DNA of 64,000 bases, from NCBI GenBank assembly GCA_964036155.1, contig OZ038423.1:76895249-76959248 (forward strand). Direction: 5' to 3'. Below, in pieces: positions 14,201 to 23,800 of the stretch. Position 1 is the first letter of the stretch. Every line of letters starts with the position of its first letter. The position numbers and the translations under genes are program-made. The DNA is from Diploscapter coronatus (taxonomy: Eukaryota; Nematoda; Chromadorea; Rhabditida; Rhabditidae). Under the pieces are notes generated by a model. It was not told where the DNA came from. It ran no database searches and was given only the letters and a program-made list of their open reading frames with translations.

Positions 14201-15419
14201 CTTTCTGCTTCATCAATTTCTCATAAGGTTTTTTTATATTTGAACTTAAAGACCGAAATCGTGGTGCACTCGCCAGTTTCCTCCCCGGTCATCTCGCCGC
14301 AGTCGGCAGGGGTTGCACCAGCTGCAGTGTCCCACTCGACTGTCCCATCGACGTCTTCGCCAACCACTCCTCCCAATTCCAATGTCACTTCGCCACAGCA
14401 TCAGCCAGGCATGATTTTTTAAAATTAAAAAAACGGTAATTTTTAACAATGAATTTCAGCTCAACCAGACTATGCCGCTCAACAGCAACTCTACCAACAG
14501 CAGTACGCTCAATACCAGCAGTACTTGGCTCAGCAACAGGTTGGATTATTGTTCTACTAAAACTATTGAAATTGAAATGTTCCAAAGAATGAATACGAGA
14601 AAATAGCAATTTAGTCAATCATTCCTAATAGGCATTATTTCTCATTCAAAATTTAAAGCTCTCAAAACTAATAGGGAAAATCATTAAACAAGTATTTCAG
14701 GCCTACCAACAGCATCTGCAATATCAGCAACAGCAGCAGCAGCAGCAACAACAGGCCCAATCTGCCTACTCTCAGCAGGCATACGGTCAAATGCCAGCTG
14801 CCTCGAATTACCCTTCGACATCGACTTACTCGACAAGTCAGACTGTGCAGTCGCAGCACTACATGCCACAAGCCAATCTCGCTGAGGCTCTCGCTACTCA
14901 GGGTAAGATTTTTTCTGGAAATAAAAATTTACCATGAAAACCTACGCCAATAGGATGCAAAGCTCTGTACATCCTTATTTCGAAGAAAATGATCCTTTTT
15001 ATTTCAGTCCCGCCAAACTATCAGCCGCCGGTCGCTGTCTACTCAGCGATGCAGCAACAGACAAGTCAGCAGATGATGGTTAGTTTTTGTTCTATTTTGA
15101 CCAGAAAATCAAGAACTTTTAAAATTCGCATTCTTATTTTTACTGAATATCAAATTATAGATGAAAATAATAATTATTGAAAATCGAGAAATGTATGGCA
15201 GAAATTGCAGTATTCCGTCGCGAACCCGCTTCCGATACAGCACACGACCGTCGTGCCGTCCCCCAACAGCGCCTTCTCGCAGATTTCTTCCAGTGCTGAA
15301 AATGTGAGATTGAAAAGTTGAACGAATTGATTTTGGAATTTGAGCTGCATGCTGCAACGCATCAACATCCCTATCATCAGATGCCTGGGCAACAGCAGCA
15401 GGATCCGCGAATGAATTGA
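2201..15419 (+). CDS. gbf-1: GBF1-family Arf guanine nucleotide exchange factor
   Basis: A 44-exon model of about 2,069 residues. Exons: 2201-2274, 2552-2642, 2790-2938, 3174-3285, 3574-3672, 3846-3965, 4013-4090 (or 4084), 4230-4428, 4567-4691, 4913-5143, 5364-5582, 5785-5955, 5999-6099, 6180-6289, 6640-6801, 7005-7135, 7302-7538, 7735-7914, 8054-8206, 8389-8509, 8653-8825, 9036-9163, 9214-9328, 9464-9625, 9901-10080, 10272-10512, 10765-11008, 11156-11357, 11559-11674, 11723-11819, 12190-12360, 12461-12580, 12810-12875, 12925-13046, 13176-13275, 13412-13492, 13556-13688, 13845-14062, 14252-14408, 14460-14539, 14701-14902, 15008-15078, 15211-15303, 15345-15419. The order matches GBF1: N-terminal DCB, HUS, Sec7 (about residues 660-865), then HDS domains. 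The Sec7 glutamic finger is in FRLPGEA (E about 756), followed by [13 protein letters not shown]. The family activates Arf1 for COPI recruitment at the ER-Golgi boundary. The last five exons encode a Gln/Tyr/Pro-rich tail. Two introns (8826, 14409) need GC donors. The exact ends of exons 7 and 27 are uncertain. Confidence 0.95.
6384..6575. repeat. Imperfect foldback (inverted repeat) in gbf-1 intron 14
   Basis: The two halves of this roughly 190-bp stretch are imperfect reverse complements around the centre gcattccgttcc / ggaacagaatgc near 6460-6492. Complementarity continues outwards through cttcacacattttccct / gggagaaaaaaggtgtgaac to gatgtacgcaatattc / gaatattcagtacacatc at the edges. The arms are about 90 nt. 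It may be a small palindromic transposon relic or a long hairpin that could feed small-RNA pathways. It lies wholly within an intron. Confidence 0.7.
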
Positions 15420-16509
15420 GCAAGTAGGTTTCTTCAAATTACTCATCTTTTTCCTATAAAAGTAGCCATATCGATTTTCTGTATGTTTTTGAATTAGAAA
15501 GGGCAAATTATGAACATTTTAGTTATCCAAACCACTGAAAATAGAATGTTAGATTACTTCTACCTGATTTTCAAAAATAAGGAAGAGTGCTTTCAGTCCT
15601 CGAGCTTCCTACAATATTCGGCTTCCACGTATTTGGTATCGGTTAGATGCGACTTTATTTTTATCCGAATTTCGAGTTTTTCTTCATTTCTTTCGTCATA
15701 ATGAGTTTGTTTGATTTAGTTTTTGGCCTTCGTAAAATCTAATTTATTGCCAAGACAGTTTTATTCTACCGTAACCTAATAATTCTTTTTGAATGATGAT
15801 ATTCTACTCGAGGGTATACGGTATTTTATCAGATGTTTAGCGGATTACTATAATTCTGCAATTTAGCATTCTCTATGTCTGTCTATCTAATCAATGAAAA
15901 CTGAACATTGTGATTCCTCCTCTTTGTTTTCGAGGAACTTTCTTTCCATAAACTTGTCGACCTTTCCAGCTCGAACAACGTCATTTACCAAAGTTACGGT
16001 CTAAAACAAGGACTGCCTTAATTTGAGTAAATGATGTCATGAGCATACAGATTTTATTCCATTTTACCCATTAGCTCTACATAAAATTGTGAAGATCAAC
16101 CAGATTTCTATCCTTTTCTTCAGTAATTATTGTTTCTGCACATGCAATCGGTTTTCTGGGAAAATAAACGATTTGATGAAAAGCATTTATTTTTCATTCA
16201 TCACTTTTCAAACCAATTTTGTACAGGATTTCGTGAGCAAGTGTTTTCGAAAGAGGCAAAAACATTATTAGCAAAGAGGTAAAAATCGATATCCTTCAAA
16301 AATTTCATTGACTACTTTCAAAAATCGAAAAACCTACCAATCATATTTATCACGACGTCATTTTACTAAATTTTACGAACTAAAACAACATGCATACAGT
16401 GACGTTGAAATGCAGTAATAAAATGACTATCTTGGAAATTGTTGAAAGGTTCATTAATTTTGGAAGAAAAAGTAAACTGGATGAACACTACAATGAGTCT
16501 ACTGTTATT
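15420..16509. other. Intergenic region between convergent gbf-1 and immp-1, no gene seen
   Basis: AT-rich sequence between two genes that converge tail to tail. It should contain the 3' UTRs of both. Short ORFs here lack splice coherence or family resemblance, and no RNA gene was recognised. Confidence 0.6.
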
Positions 16510-17302
16510 TTACTCGCCCCCTTTCCGTCGAGTAGCCTCCTTCTCCCAGAACCAGTGATCCGAGACCCATCCCCATCGGCTGATCGGCCAGATCCGCAGG
16601 GTCAATCGAATCTGAACGAGACCTTCCGGAACCGGCCCGAAATGACGAGAATCAGTCGAGGCCACTAGGTTATCGCCCTGGAAGGAAACTGTTAAAATTG
16701 CTGGGTTCTTGAAAATTTTTAGACATTTTTGATGTGAAGCAGTACTAATAAAGAAAAATATCTAATTTTTAATAAGCAGAAAAGTTCGAGAAAATCCAAC
16801 CTGCAAAAAGACGTGCCCTTTCGGAACCCGATCATTCGGAAGAAGTTCAGAGTGTACGAAGTCGCCTTCCTGAAGCAATAAACTCAATATTTCAGGAAAA
16901 AAACTTCATAAAGTGCCTTGCAAACGACCCGCTTGCAGAGGAGTTGATTGCAGTCCTGCGGACTCAGGCAACCGACGATGTCGCCTCGATGCAGGTTGCC
17001 TGCGTTTACGCCTGCAAATAAAATATGAAAAAAGACATATTTAATAAGGAAAAGGTTAATTTTCAAAAAATCTCTGATTCGTGAATATGTTTGTGAAACT
17101 AACTCAATCTTTCGGCCAGGACAAGATCTCCATCATGAACTGTGGGATACATCGACGGTCCAGAACAGATCACCAATTCACCGATGTGACGACTCAAATT
17201 TAACTTTACAGAAAAAATCGAATTTTCCTTCTACCTGATAGTGTGTGCGACGCAGTAGAACAGAGCCGACCATTTCGAGTATTTCCATATCAGCGATGAC
17301 AT
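16510..17302 (-). CDS. immp-1: Mitochondrial inner membrane protease subunit 1 (IMMP1-like signal peptidase)
   Basis: Five minus-strand exons: 17235-17302, 17104-17192, 16917-17011, 16801-16869 and 16510-16677, giving 162 residues (human IMMP1L is about 166). An N-terminal hydrophobic segment (FYCVAHTI) precedes the catalytic serine in VICSGPSMYPTVHDGDLVLA (S about residue 33). The general-base lysine is in LLCKRVV, and GDNLVASTDSRHFGPVP is the conserved signal-peptidase box. Family knowledge: IMP1 trims intermediate-space sorting signals from inner-membrane proteins on the intermembrane side. The third intron (16870-16916, 47 bp) needs a GC donor to keep the RVV-K-EGD alignment. An acceptor gtttccag lies 6 nt before the ATG and could be a trans-splice site. 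Confidence 0.93.
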
Positions 17303-17991
17303 TCTTTTCTGGAAACAACAGAAATTACTGTAGTTTTTGAATTACCGTATTTTCGTTTTTCTACTTTTCATCAAACTGCTTAAACTTCTCGAAAAGTTCG
17401 TAGTTTTCTTTTCTTTATCGACATGCCGCCTAGCCTCGAAATTACTCAACCTTCCAAATGAAAACTCGACGAAATGAGTTAACTTTCCAAAAGGTAAATT
17501 TTGGACTACGCTATTTTTAAACTACAATAGAATTAACCTGTTGTTCTGGATTGACGGTCCATCTCGATACTCTCGTATCGGCTTTCCGTGCGAATTTCGA
17601 CGACGACATTTCCGAACTTTACATTCGTCTGAATTGCACAATTCTTACATTACCGTAAATTCGTCGTTAGAAAATTTCAAGGGAAGTTAACCTTAGTCTC
17701 GTCTTGAACATAAACTTGAGAAAAAAGTTTAAAAATTTTATTATTTGGCAAAAAATAACGATCAAAACAAAGCTTCAAAACGATAACCTAGTTCTTCTAT
17801 ATTTTTACTAACATCTACAAAATTCCGACAGAGCAATTCCTAGACCCGTAGTTTTGGCTACAAAGCAATATAATATCGGTTTGAAAGAAACTTCAAGAGT
17901 CTCTTTTCAAAAACAACTTTCCAAATCCACTTCATTTTACAGTAATCCACTTTTTGGCAAAAATTTAAGTGGAATAATATCTAGCGTTTTC
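17303..17991 (-). other. Spacer with an orphan exon-like ORF segment (17538-17628)
   Basis: On the minus strand a 91-bp open segment lies between a good acceptor (gtgcaattcag) and a good donor (gttaattc). It encodes a charged peptide beginning TNVKFGNVVVEIRTESRYES. It could join a mini-exon near 17700-17720 upstream, but I found no start codon and no family match. It may be a 5' non-coding exon of immp-1, a decayed gene, or chance. Confidence 0.2.
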
Positions 17992-18776
17992 TTATTTCTT
18001 CACGAGAGCTTTAATTTTCGCATTTTCTTCTTCCGATATGACTGGATCGTTTTTATCTTTCGACATGAATGGAAACCACCAGTTTGTGCCTGAAATTTCA
18101 GGTAAAAAGCAGCGTTATAGAAAAATTAAATATAGTTTAGACTTCAGAGGAGACTTTGCAAAGAAGTGAAATTTTCATATTTTGGAAGGAGAAATCTGAC
18201 CGAAAGCAGCTCGTTCGTAGACCAGTGCCTTGGTCTCCATCCGTTTTGCTTCGTATTCTTCTCGAGAAACCGTGAAGAAGAGTTTCAGCTGGAAATATTC
18301 TCTTCAAGAGTGAAATCCATACATTTTACAGAAGAAAAGAGATAAATTGTTAAAACCTACCCCGACATACCAGGGATAGAGCATGGGCATAACACACAGA
18401 CCGACCACGATGTATATTGGAGTTCGGGGGTAGCGAATGAGGAATCGTCTGGAAACAAATCGTTTATCCAGGTTTCTTTCGACAGATTTCTTCATTCATT
18501 TTCATCTGCTCAATTGAGTTTTTATCCACAGGTTTTGAAAACTCAAATATCAGAAGGCGAATTTCAAAGCATGAAGTAAGAAGAATATTTCCTAATCCGT
18601 TGTAAGTCATTCCGTAATTTTAAATCGTCCGGAAGATTTGCATCATTTTCTATTTTGTTTAAATTCAAAGTGGCCTACCTGACAAAAGCGGGTGGAAACT
18701 TCCTAGGCGATTGATAGTACGTGGCCCTGCTTCTCGAAAGTACAATTGCCGGTAGACGACTTGACAGCAAATGCAT
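17992..18776 (-). CDS. Small mitochondrial-type single-pass membrane protein, SMIM20/MITRAC7-like
   Basis: Four exons: 18679-18776, 18361-18448, 18201-18288 and 17992-18089, giving 123 residues. The N-terminus is rich in Arg, Ser and Leu without acidic residues, like a mitochondrial targeting sequence. One transmembrane segment follows (YIVVGLCVMPMLYPWYVG, about residues 45-62). After it come an EEY-containing charged helix (SREEYEAKRMETKALVYERA) and the motif TNWWFPFMS. The order of short YPxY membrane segment, EEY helix and W-x-PF ending resembles SMIM20/MITRAC7, a cytochrome c oxidase assembly factor, but the similarity is short and the protein is longer than the human one. It is transcribed in the same direction as immp-1, about 690 bp upstream of it. 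The gene is well supported by splicing; the family name is tentative. Confidence 0.8.
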
Positions 18777-20823
18777 TCTTAAAAGTGACAGTAAAAAATC
18801 GAATTTTTCAAAGTAGAAGGAGAGCTGCACTGTCTTTACAACACGGACATTTTTCATTCTTCCATTCAACTACTTTGCTTATTTTTATTTTTGCTCGTCT
18901 ATTTCATCGATTTTCTTTTATCTTTTACCGATTTTTCTCTTCTTATGACTCGTCCATTTCACTGTACTTTGATAGGGAAAGGCGAATCGCTTTTGGAGAC
19001 CCAAACTGGATTCAGAGAACATTCTAGTTTGCTCATCTTCATCCATTCCTCTTTCAAACAATCTGATAACCGTTTTCTGTCTGGACATTTTCATGTTCAC
19101 GATGGCATAAAATATCGATCGATACTGGAGAAAGGCTAGCTAGAGAAATAGCACTTGGCAGAGAGTTTGCAAAGCGGAAGAAATAGGGTGGCAGAATGAG
19201 AGAGGGAAAGAGACCGAGGCGAGAGAGCACGTGAACGAAAGAGCGAGAGCACAAAGAATAACCGGGCCTGCAAAAGCAGCAGACGTCCCCCTTCCTTCTT
19301 TTTCCAGCGATTATCTGCGACTCTGCCAATTCTCCCGTGGCGAAAGATACCAAAAACTCTAGTTTCTCTGTGGGTTTTTCTACAGTTCACTTTTTATTTA
19401 TTAGTTTTCGCACTGTCTGTCCTTACCTTCCCCTTCTCAATAGACGGTGTTGGGAGAGTATTTGCTATTCGGTATATTGTTCGAACGAACGGGACGCAGA
19501 CCGTACACTTTACCCCAAACCCCACTCTTTTACCAATCACTAATATATTCCACCTTTCAACAGCTCTTGAAAGGGCAAATTTCAAAGTTCACAGCGATTT
19601 TTGAGATCTGTTCGTCTAAATCAAACATTTTGACCAATTGGGCGAAAATTTGTCGATAAATTTCAAAATTGTTGTCGTTTTATTCGATTTTCCGTTCAAA
19701 ATATTTTTGTTTTGAAGGCTAGGCTTTCGATCGAGTCGACTTTTTTTATTATCTGTTTACCAAAACCAAAGTTTGGACCCATTTTGGTAGCAGCAATTCG
19801 GAGGTTTTTTTTTTCGATTTTTTTGGCAGAATAGAAAAATTTGGATTTATTTTTGGGGCAAAACTGTCGAAATATTCTATTTATTTCGGTCTTTCGGCAA
19901 TTCTTCCGGGTTTTATCTCGCGTCGTATCGGTTTTGGCTGACGAAATGTCTAAACTGATTGCATAGCTGCTTTTGTATTGTTTTCCGAGAATAAACCCAA
20001 CCTGTTTCCCAGAATCTAGCTTTATCGCATGCTTAGGGAGAATTACTGCCTTCTCTGGCCAAGCTATTTCACTACTCTGAATGGAATGCCCCTCTACTAT
20101 CGTTTTTCGCTTATCAAATGACTTCCATTTTTGCAGAGAAATATAAACGCGAATTTTTAGAGGCCTCAGAACTACTTTAGAAATTATTCCGCGGTGTGAA
20201 ACATCGTATTTTCGTCATTTTACAAAGTGTATTTTGATGATGTACTTTTATACAAGATGACGGTATATAGGATTGGATCTTTATATCGTTTTTTTTCAAT
20301 AATATTGGGTTTTATGTTGATGCATGCATTCCTAAATCTGATATTTTGAAAGAAAGGCCTAGAAAAAGTGCAGTTTTCTGATGTGTTGTTTATGAGTTAC
20401 AGTACTTCTATTTTAGCCTAAATTAGCTGATGAATAATCGTCCGTTTTGTGAACCCTGACTCGAATATAGTCACCTTCACCTTCGCCCCCTTCTCGCCTT
20501 TCTGCCCCTTACCCAATTTGAACTGTTGCATTCGTTTCCCTATTTTACTCATCACCCTCCTTTCTTTCCATTCACCTCATTCAGCCTTGAATTCTCAAGA
20601 TCAAGACTACTTGTTTTCCTTACGCACAATTCGCGCATCTGCATTCAAAGTGAGGAGTCCGCACGCGAAATTTCCTATTATAAATCACACACTAATCCGA
20701 CCAGTTCCGGTCCACACCGAACAAGTACATTCTACTTGAGTTATTATACCTATTTTCGGCGACTTCGAGAGAGTTCCGCTCGAATATGACGTTTTGCCCC
20801 AGTGATCTTTTGATTTTCAGAAG
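18777..20823. promoter_or_regulatory. Divergent intergenic region before the cysteine synthase gene
   Basis: About 2 kb between two divergently transcribed genes. A GA-rich tract with repeated gagag lies at about 19195-19260, resembling the one upstream of gbf-1. A pyrimidine-rich stretch lies at 20460-20590 on the coding strand of the downstream gene. The region ends in gattttcag, a likely trans-splice acceptor 3 nt before the ATG at 20824. No exon could be supported. Confidence 0.4.
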
Positions 20824-23800
20824 ATGGCGTCTCGTGACACGATAGCTGACAATGCAACGGGCCTGATCGGCAATACGCCTATGGTGTATTTGAATAAAAT
20901 CGGCGATGGATTGCCTGGAAGAGTCGGTACGTATTTTGGAATCTAAGAAAAAATCATTGTCAGCATTTTGTAAACAAAATATGAATATACATCAGGGGTG
21001 TGTGTAAATGATATTTTAAATTTCGTAGACGTAAATGACCAAAAATGGTCGTAAACGTAAGCGAACAATTTTGGCACGGTTTGAGCCTTTAAGCTATTTC
21101 TAGGTCTTGTTAATATTACAGCTTATTTTACTGATAGAAATGTCATAAAAATAAGCTAAATTAAAAAAAAAAAAAAAGTATGCAGATTTTTGTTATTTTT
21201 TCGATGATTATTTTCGCAATGTTATCAAAATTTACGTACACCCCTGATTCACATTTGCTATGATAGTCTAAACTAAAGTGGCTAACTACTTTAGTCGTGA
21301 AAGGAAATCCAGATACTAATGATTTGAGTTAAATCTTGCTACGATTCCGAATTTTCATTTTGGTCTTGTCACTTCCTGATTTAGCAAAATGAAAAGTGAT
21401 AAATGCGAACTATTCTATCGGTCAAATGAACCGACAGTTCGTGTGTTAAAATGCGCGTCACGACTATGCGCGCAAAGAAAGGTTAGAGCGCAGAGAAAAG
21501 AGTTAGCGGGGGGACAATGGAAAGAGTGGTACGCAATTTCCTCCGCCTCTCGCTTTTTCTTCCTATTCTTCAACAACACATGATCTTTCACTTCGTTTGA
21601 TCGGCAAAATACCATGTTTTTCAGCTGCTAAACTGGAATATCTAAACCCCGCGTGTTCCGTCAAAGACCGGATAGGGTGTGCGATGGTTGAGGCTGCTGA
21701 GAAGGAGGGAAAAGTGAGTGAACACGTTTTCTGTTTTTGGATAATTTATCTTTTCAAGATTGTGCCTGGTTTCACAACATTAATCGAGCCGACTTCTGGA
21801 AATACGGGAATAGCGTTGGCATTCGTTTGTGCCGCTAAAGGATATCACCTTGTCATTACGATGCCAGCCAGTATGTCTGTCGAGCGGGTAAAATTTTGGA
21901 ATGCGATTAAGCTCAGAGACCGCTCTTTTCTCGTCTTTCTATACAAGACAAAAAATAGTGGATTTTCTTCTCAAAACGAAAAAAATTCTTTATTTGCGTT
22001 TCATAGATTGATCATCCATTTTCCAAGAGATAAATTTCTACGTTCACTACTTGTTTCCAGAGGACCCTGTTGAAAGCATATGGCGCAGAAGTTGTTTTGA
22101 CTGACCCCGTTAAAGGGATGAACGGTGCGATTCAAATGGCCCAGGATCTAGCTGCTAGAATTCCGAACAGCTACATTCTCGGACAGGTAGTTTGCGCATT
22201 TTTATTCGAACATTGGCGCTTTTTCTAGTTCGATAATCCTGCCAATCCCAAAGTCCACTATTTGACTACTGGTCCGGAAATCTGGAAACAAACTCAGGGA
22301 AAGGTAGATGCATGCGTTTTTGGAGTCGGCACTGGGGGAACAATCACCGGAGCCGGACGATATCTTCGGGAGCAGAACCCAAATCTACGAGTAAGTTGAT
22401 TTATAACGATTTGTCAAAATATCCTTCTTTTTATAATTTTGTGCAATTTTGAAATATGAGATTTTCGCAAATATTTCTCTGAAGAAAAGGTAATTTGTGG
22501 AGAAAAGCGGAAAATGATTTTCTTCTGAACATTTTGATCTCTGCTTTGAAATGTGTTGGCTTGCTTATTGCCGTGTGTATTGATTACGATCCCCAGTAAT
22601 CAGGCAGAGCAAGTGTCCAATGTCTAATAGCTCTGATGCAATTTGCAAGGTCGGTATGATAAGCAATCACTGACTTGCCTCGGGCAGCTTTAAAGTTCTA
22701 TCCTTTAACGCTGTGAAAAGGATTTGTCAGTCAAAGTGATAAGCGAAAGAGCAGGGAGAAAGCCAAGTGGTCGTTGAACGAGTGATGACGGGACTGATCA
22801 GGGATAGTTGAAACTTGAGTCCTTGAGCAAAAATAAGACCTGCTTCCGCCCCCACACCACTTTGCAGAGTTGCAACTCAAAAATAACTTATTTTTCAGGA
22901 ATGACGAAGATAAATTGAGAAGTTTCAGATTTTCGCAGTTGAACCAGAGGAGAGCGCCGTTCTGAGCGGTTTCCCTGCTGGACCACACAAAATTCAGGGT
23001 TGGAGTTGGCAAATTTAGGAGAAGACAAAAATACGATTTTCTAGGACTTGGTGCTGGTTTCAAGCCTACCGTCTTGGATGACAGTTTGTACGAAGAAATC
23101 ATTCGAGTTCACTCAGATGAAGCGATGGTTATGGCCAAACGGCTCGCGATAATGGAAGGGCTCTTATGCGGTATATAAGCTTGAATCAACTACGTGTATT
23201 TGCTCATTTGATACATGCACATAATAGTGAAAAATTACATGTAAGAGCAATTACTGGCATGAGAGTTTCGGCAGTCAGAAAAGACGAAATTGATCTCAGA
23301 GATGAAATCGAAATTGCTTCTAAATAATTCTCAAAGTCCGAATCGGAATTCTTCCTCATCCCTGCACCTCTGCTAGCAATCATTATGAGTCTACATTTTG
23401 TGCACTTTCAGGAATTTCGTCAGGTGCAAATGTGTGCGCAGCGTTGCGGGTAGCGTCTCGACCAGAAATGGCTGGAAAACTGATTGTCACTGTCCTGCCC
23501 AGTTTCGGAGAGCGATATTTGTAAGATCTTGTTCATTTCTGACAGAATTATATAAGACTAGATTTTCTCAAGTGATTAACGATTATGTTTACGAAGCGTT
23601 GTCTTTCAGATCGTCCCCTCTGTATTCCGACGTGAAGGACGCAGCGATGGACCTCACTGTGACCTCTCTCGAGGTTTTCCTTTCCTTTCATTTCCCTCCT
23701 AACAATTGATTCTTTTCCGGAAAACCTGGGTCGTCTGAACATAATGCAGTCGGTGCCCGTCGTCGATTTCAAGGGACCGATTGGATATGCGGTCGACTAA
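20824..23800 (+). CDS. cysl: Cysteine synthase / cyanoalanine synthase-like PLP enzyme (CYSL family)
   Basis: Ten exons: 20824-20926, 21625-21713, 21759-21887, 22061-22186, 22229-22390, 22929-22998, 23045-23170, 23412-23520, 23610-23673 and 23750-23800, giving 342 residues. The fold-type II order is clear: [10 protein letters not shown] near the start, the PLP lysine in PACSVKDR (K about residue 53), the substrate loop [15 protein letters not shown], the QFDNPANP motif, the phosphate loop GVGTGGT, and the C-terminal serine region SFGERYLSS. The family makes cysteine or beta-cyanoalanine from O-acetylserine or cysteine plus sulfide or cyanide; in C. elegans it takes part in sulfide detoxification and hypoxia signalling. 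I cannot tell which CYSL paralogue this is or its preferred substrate. Intron 1 (20927-21624) carries a MITE and a possible foldback. The acceptor of exon 3 is caag rather than cag. Confidence 0.95.
20993..21246. mobile_element. MITE with CAGGGGTGT terminal inverted repeats, in cysl intron 1
   Basis: The 254-bp element starts CAGGGGTGTGTGTAAAT, and its other end read in reverse complement is CAGGGGTGTACGTAAAT (15 of 17 match). The 8 bp on each side, atatacat and attcacat, agree at 6 of 8 positions and both fit the nTnnnnAn pattern of hAT target duplications. No transposase is encoded, so it is non-autonomous and old. Confidence 0.75.
21417..21606. repeat. Possible degenerate foldback in cysl intron 1
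   Basis: The left end cggtcaaatgaaccgac and about 20 following bases are about 70% complementary to the right end, which reads cgatcaaacgaagtgaaa in reverse complement. The interior has gcgcagagaaaag, a string also found in the foldback at 40639-40790. This could be a decayed relative of that element. Confidence 0.35.
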
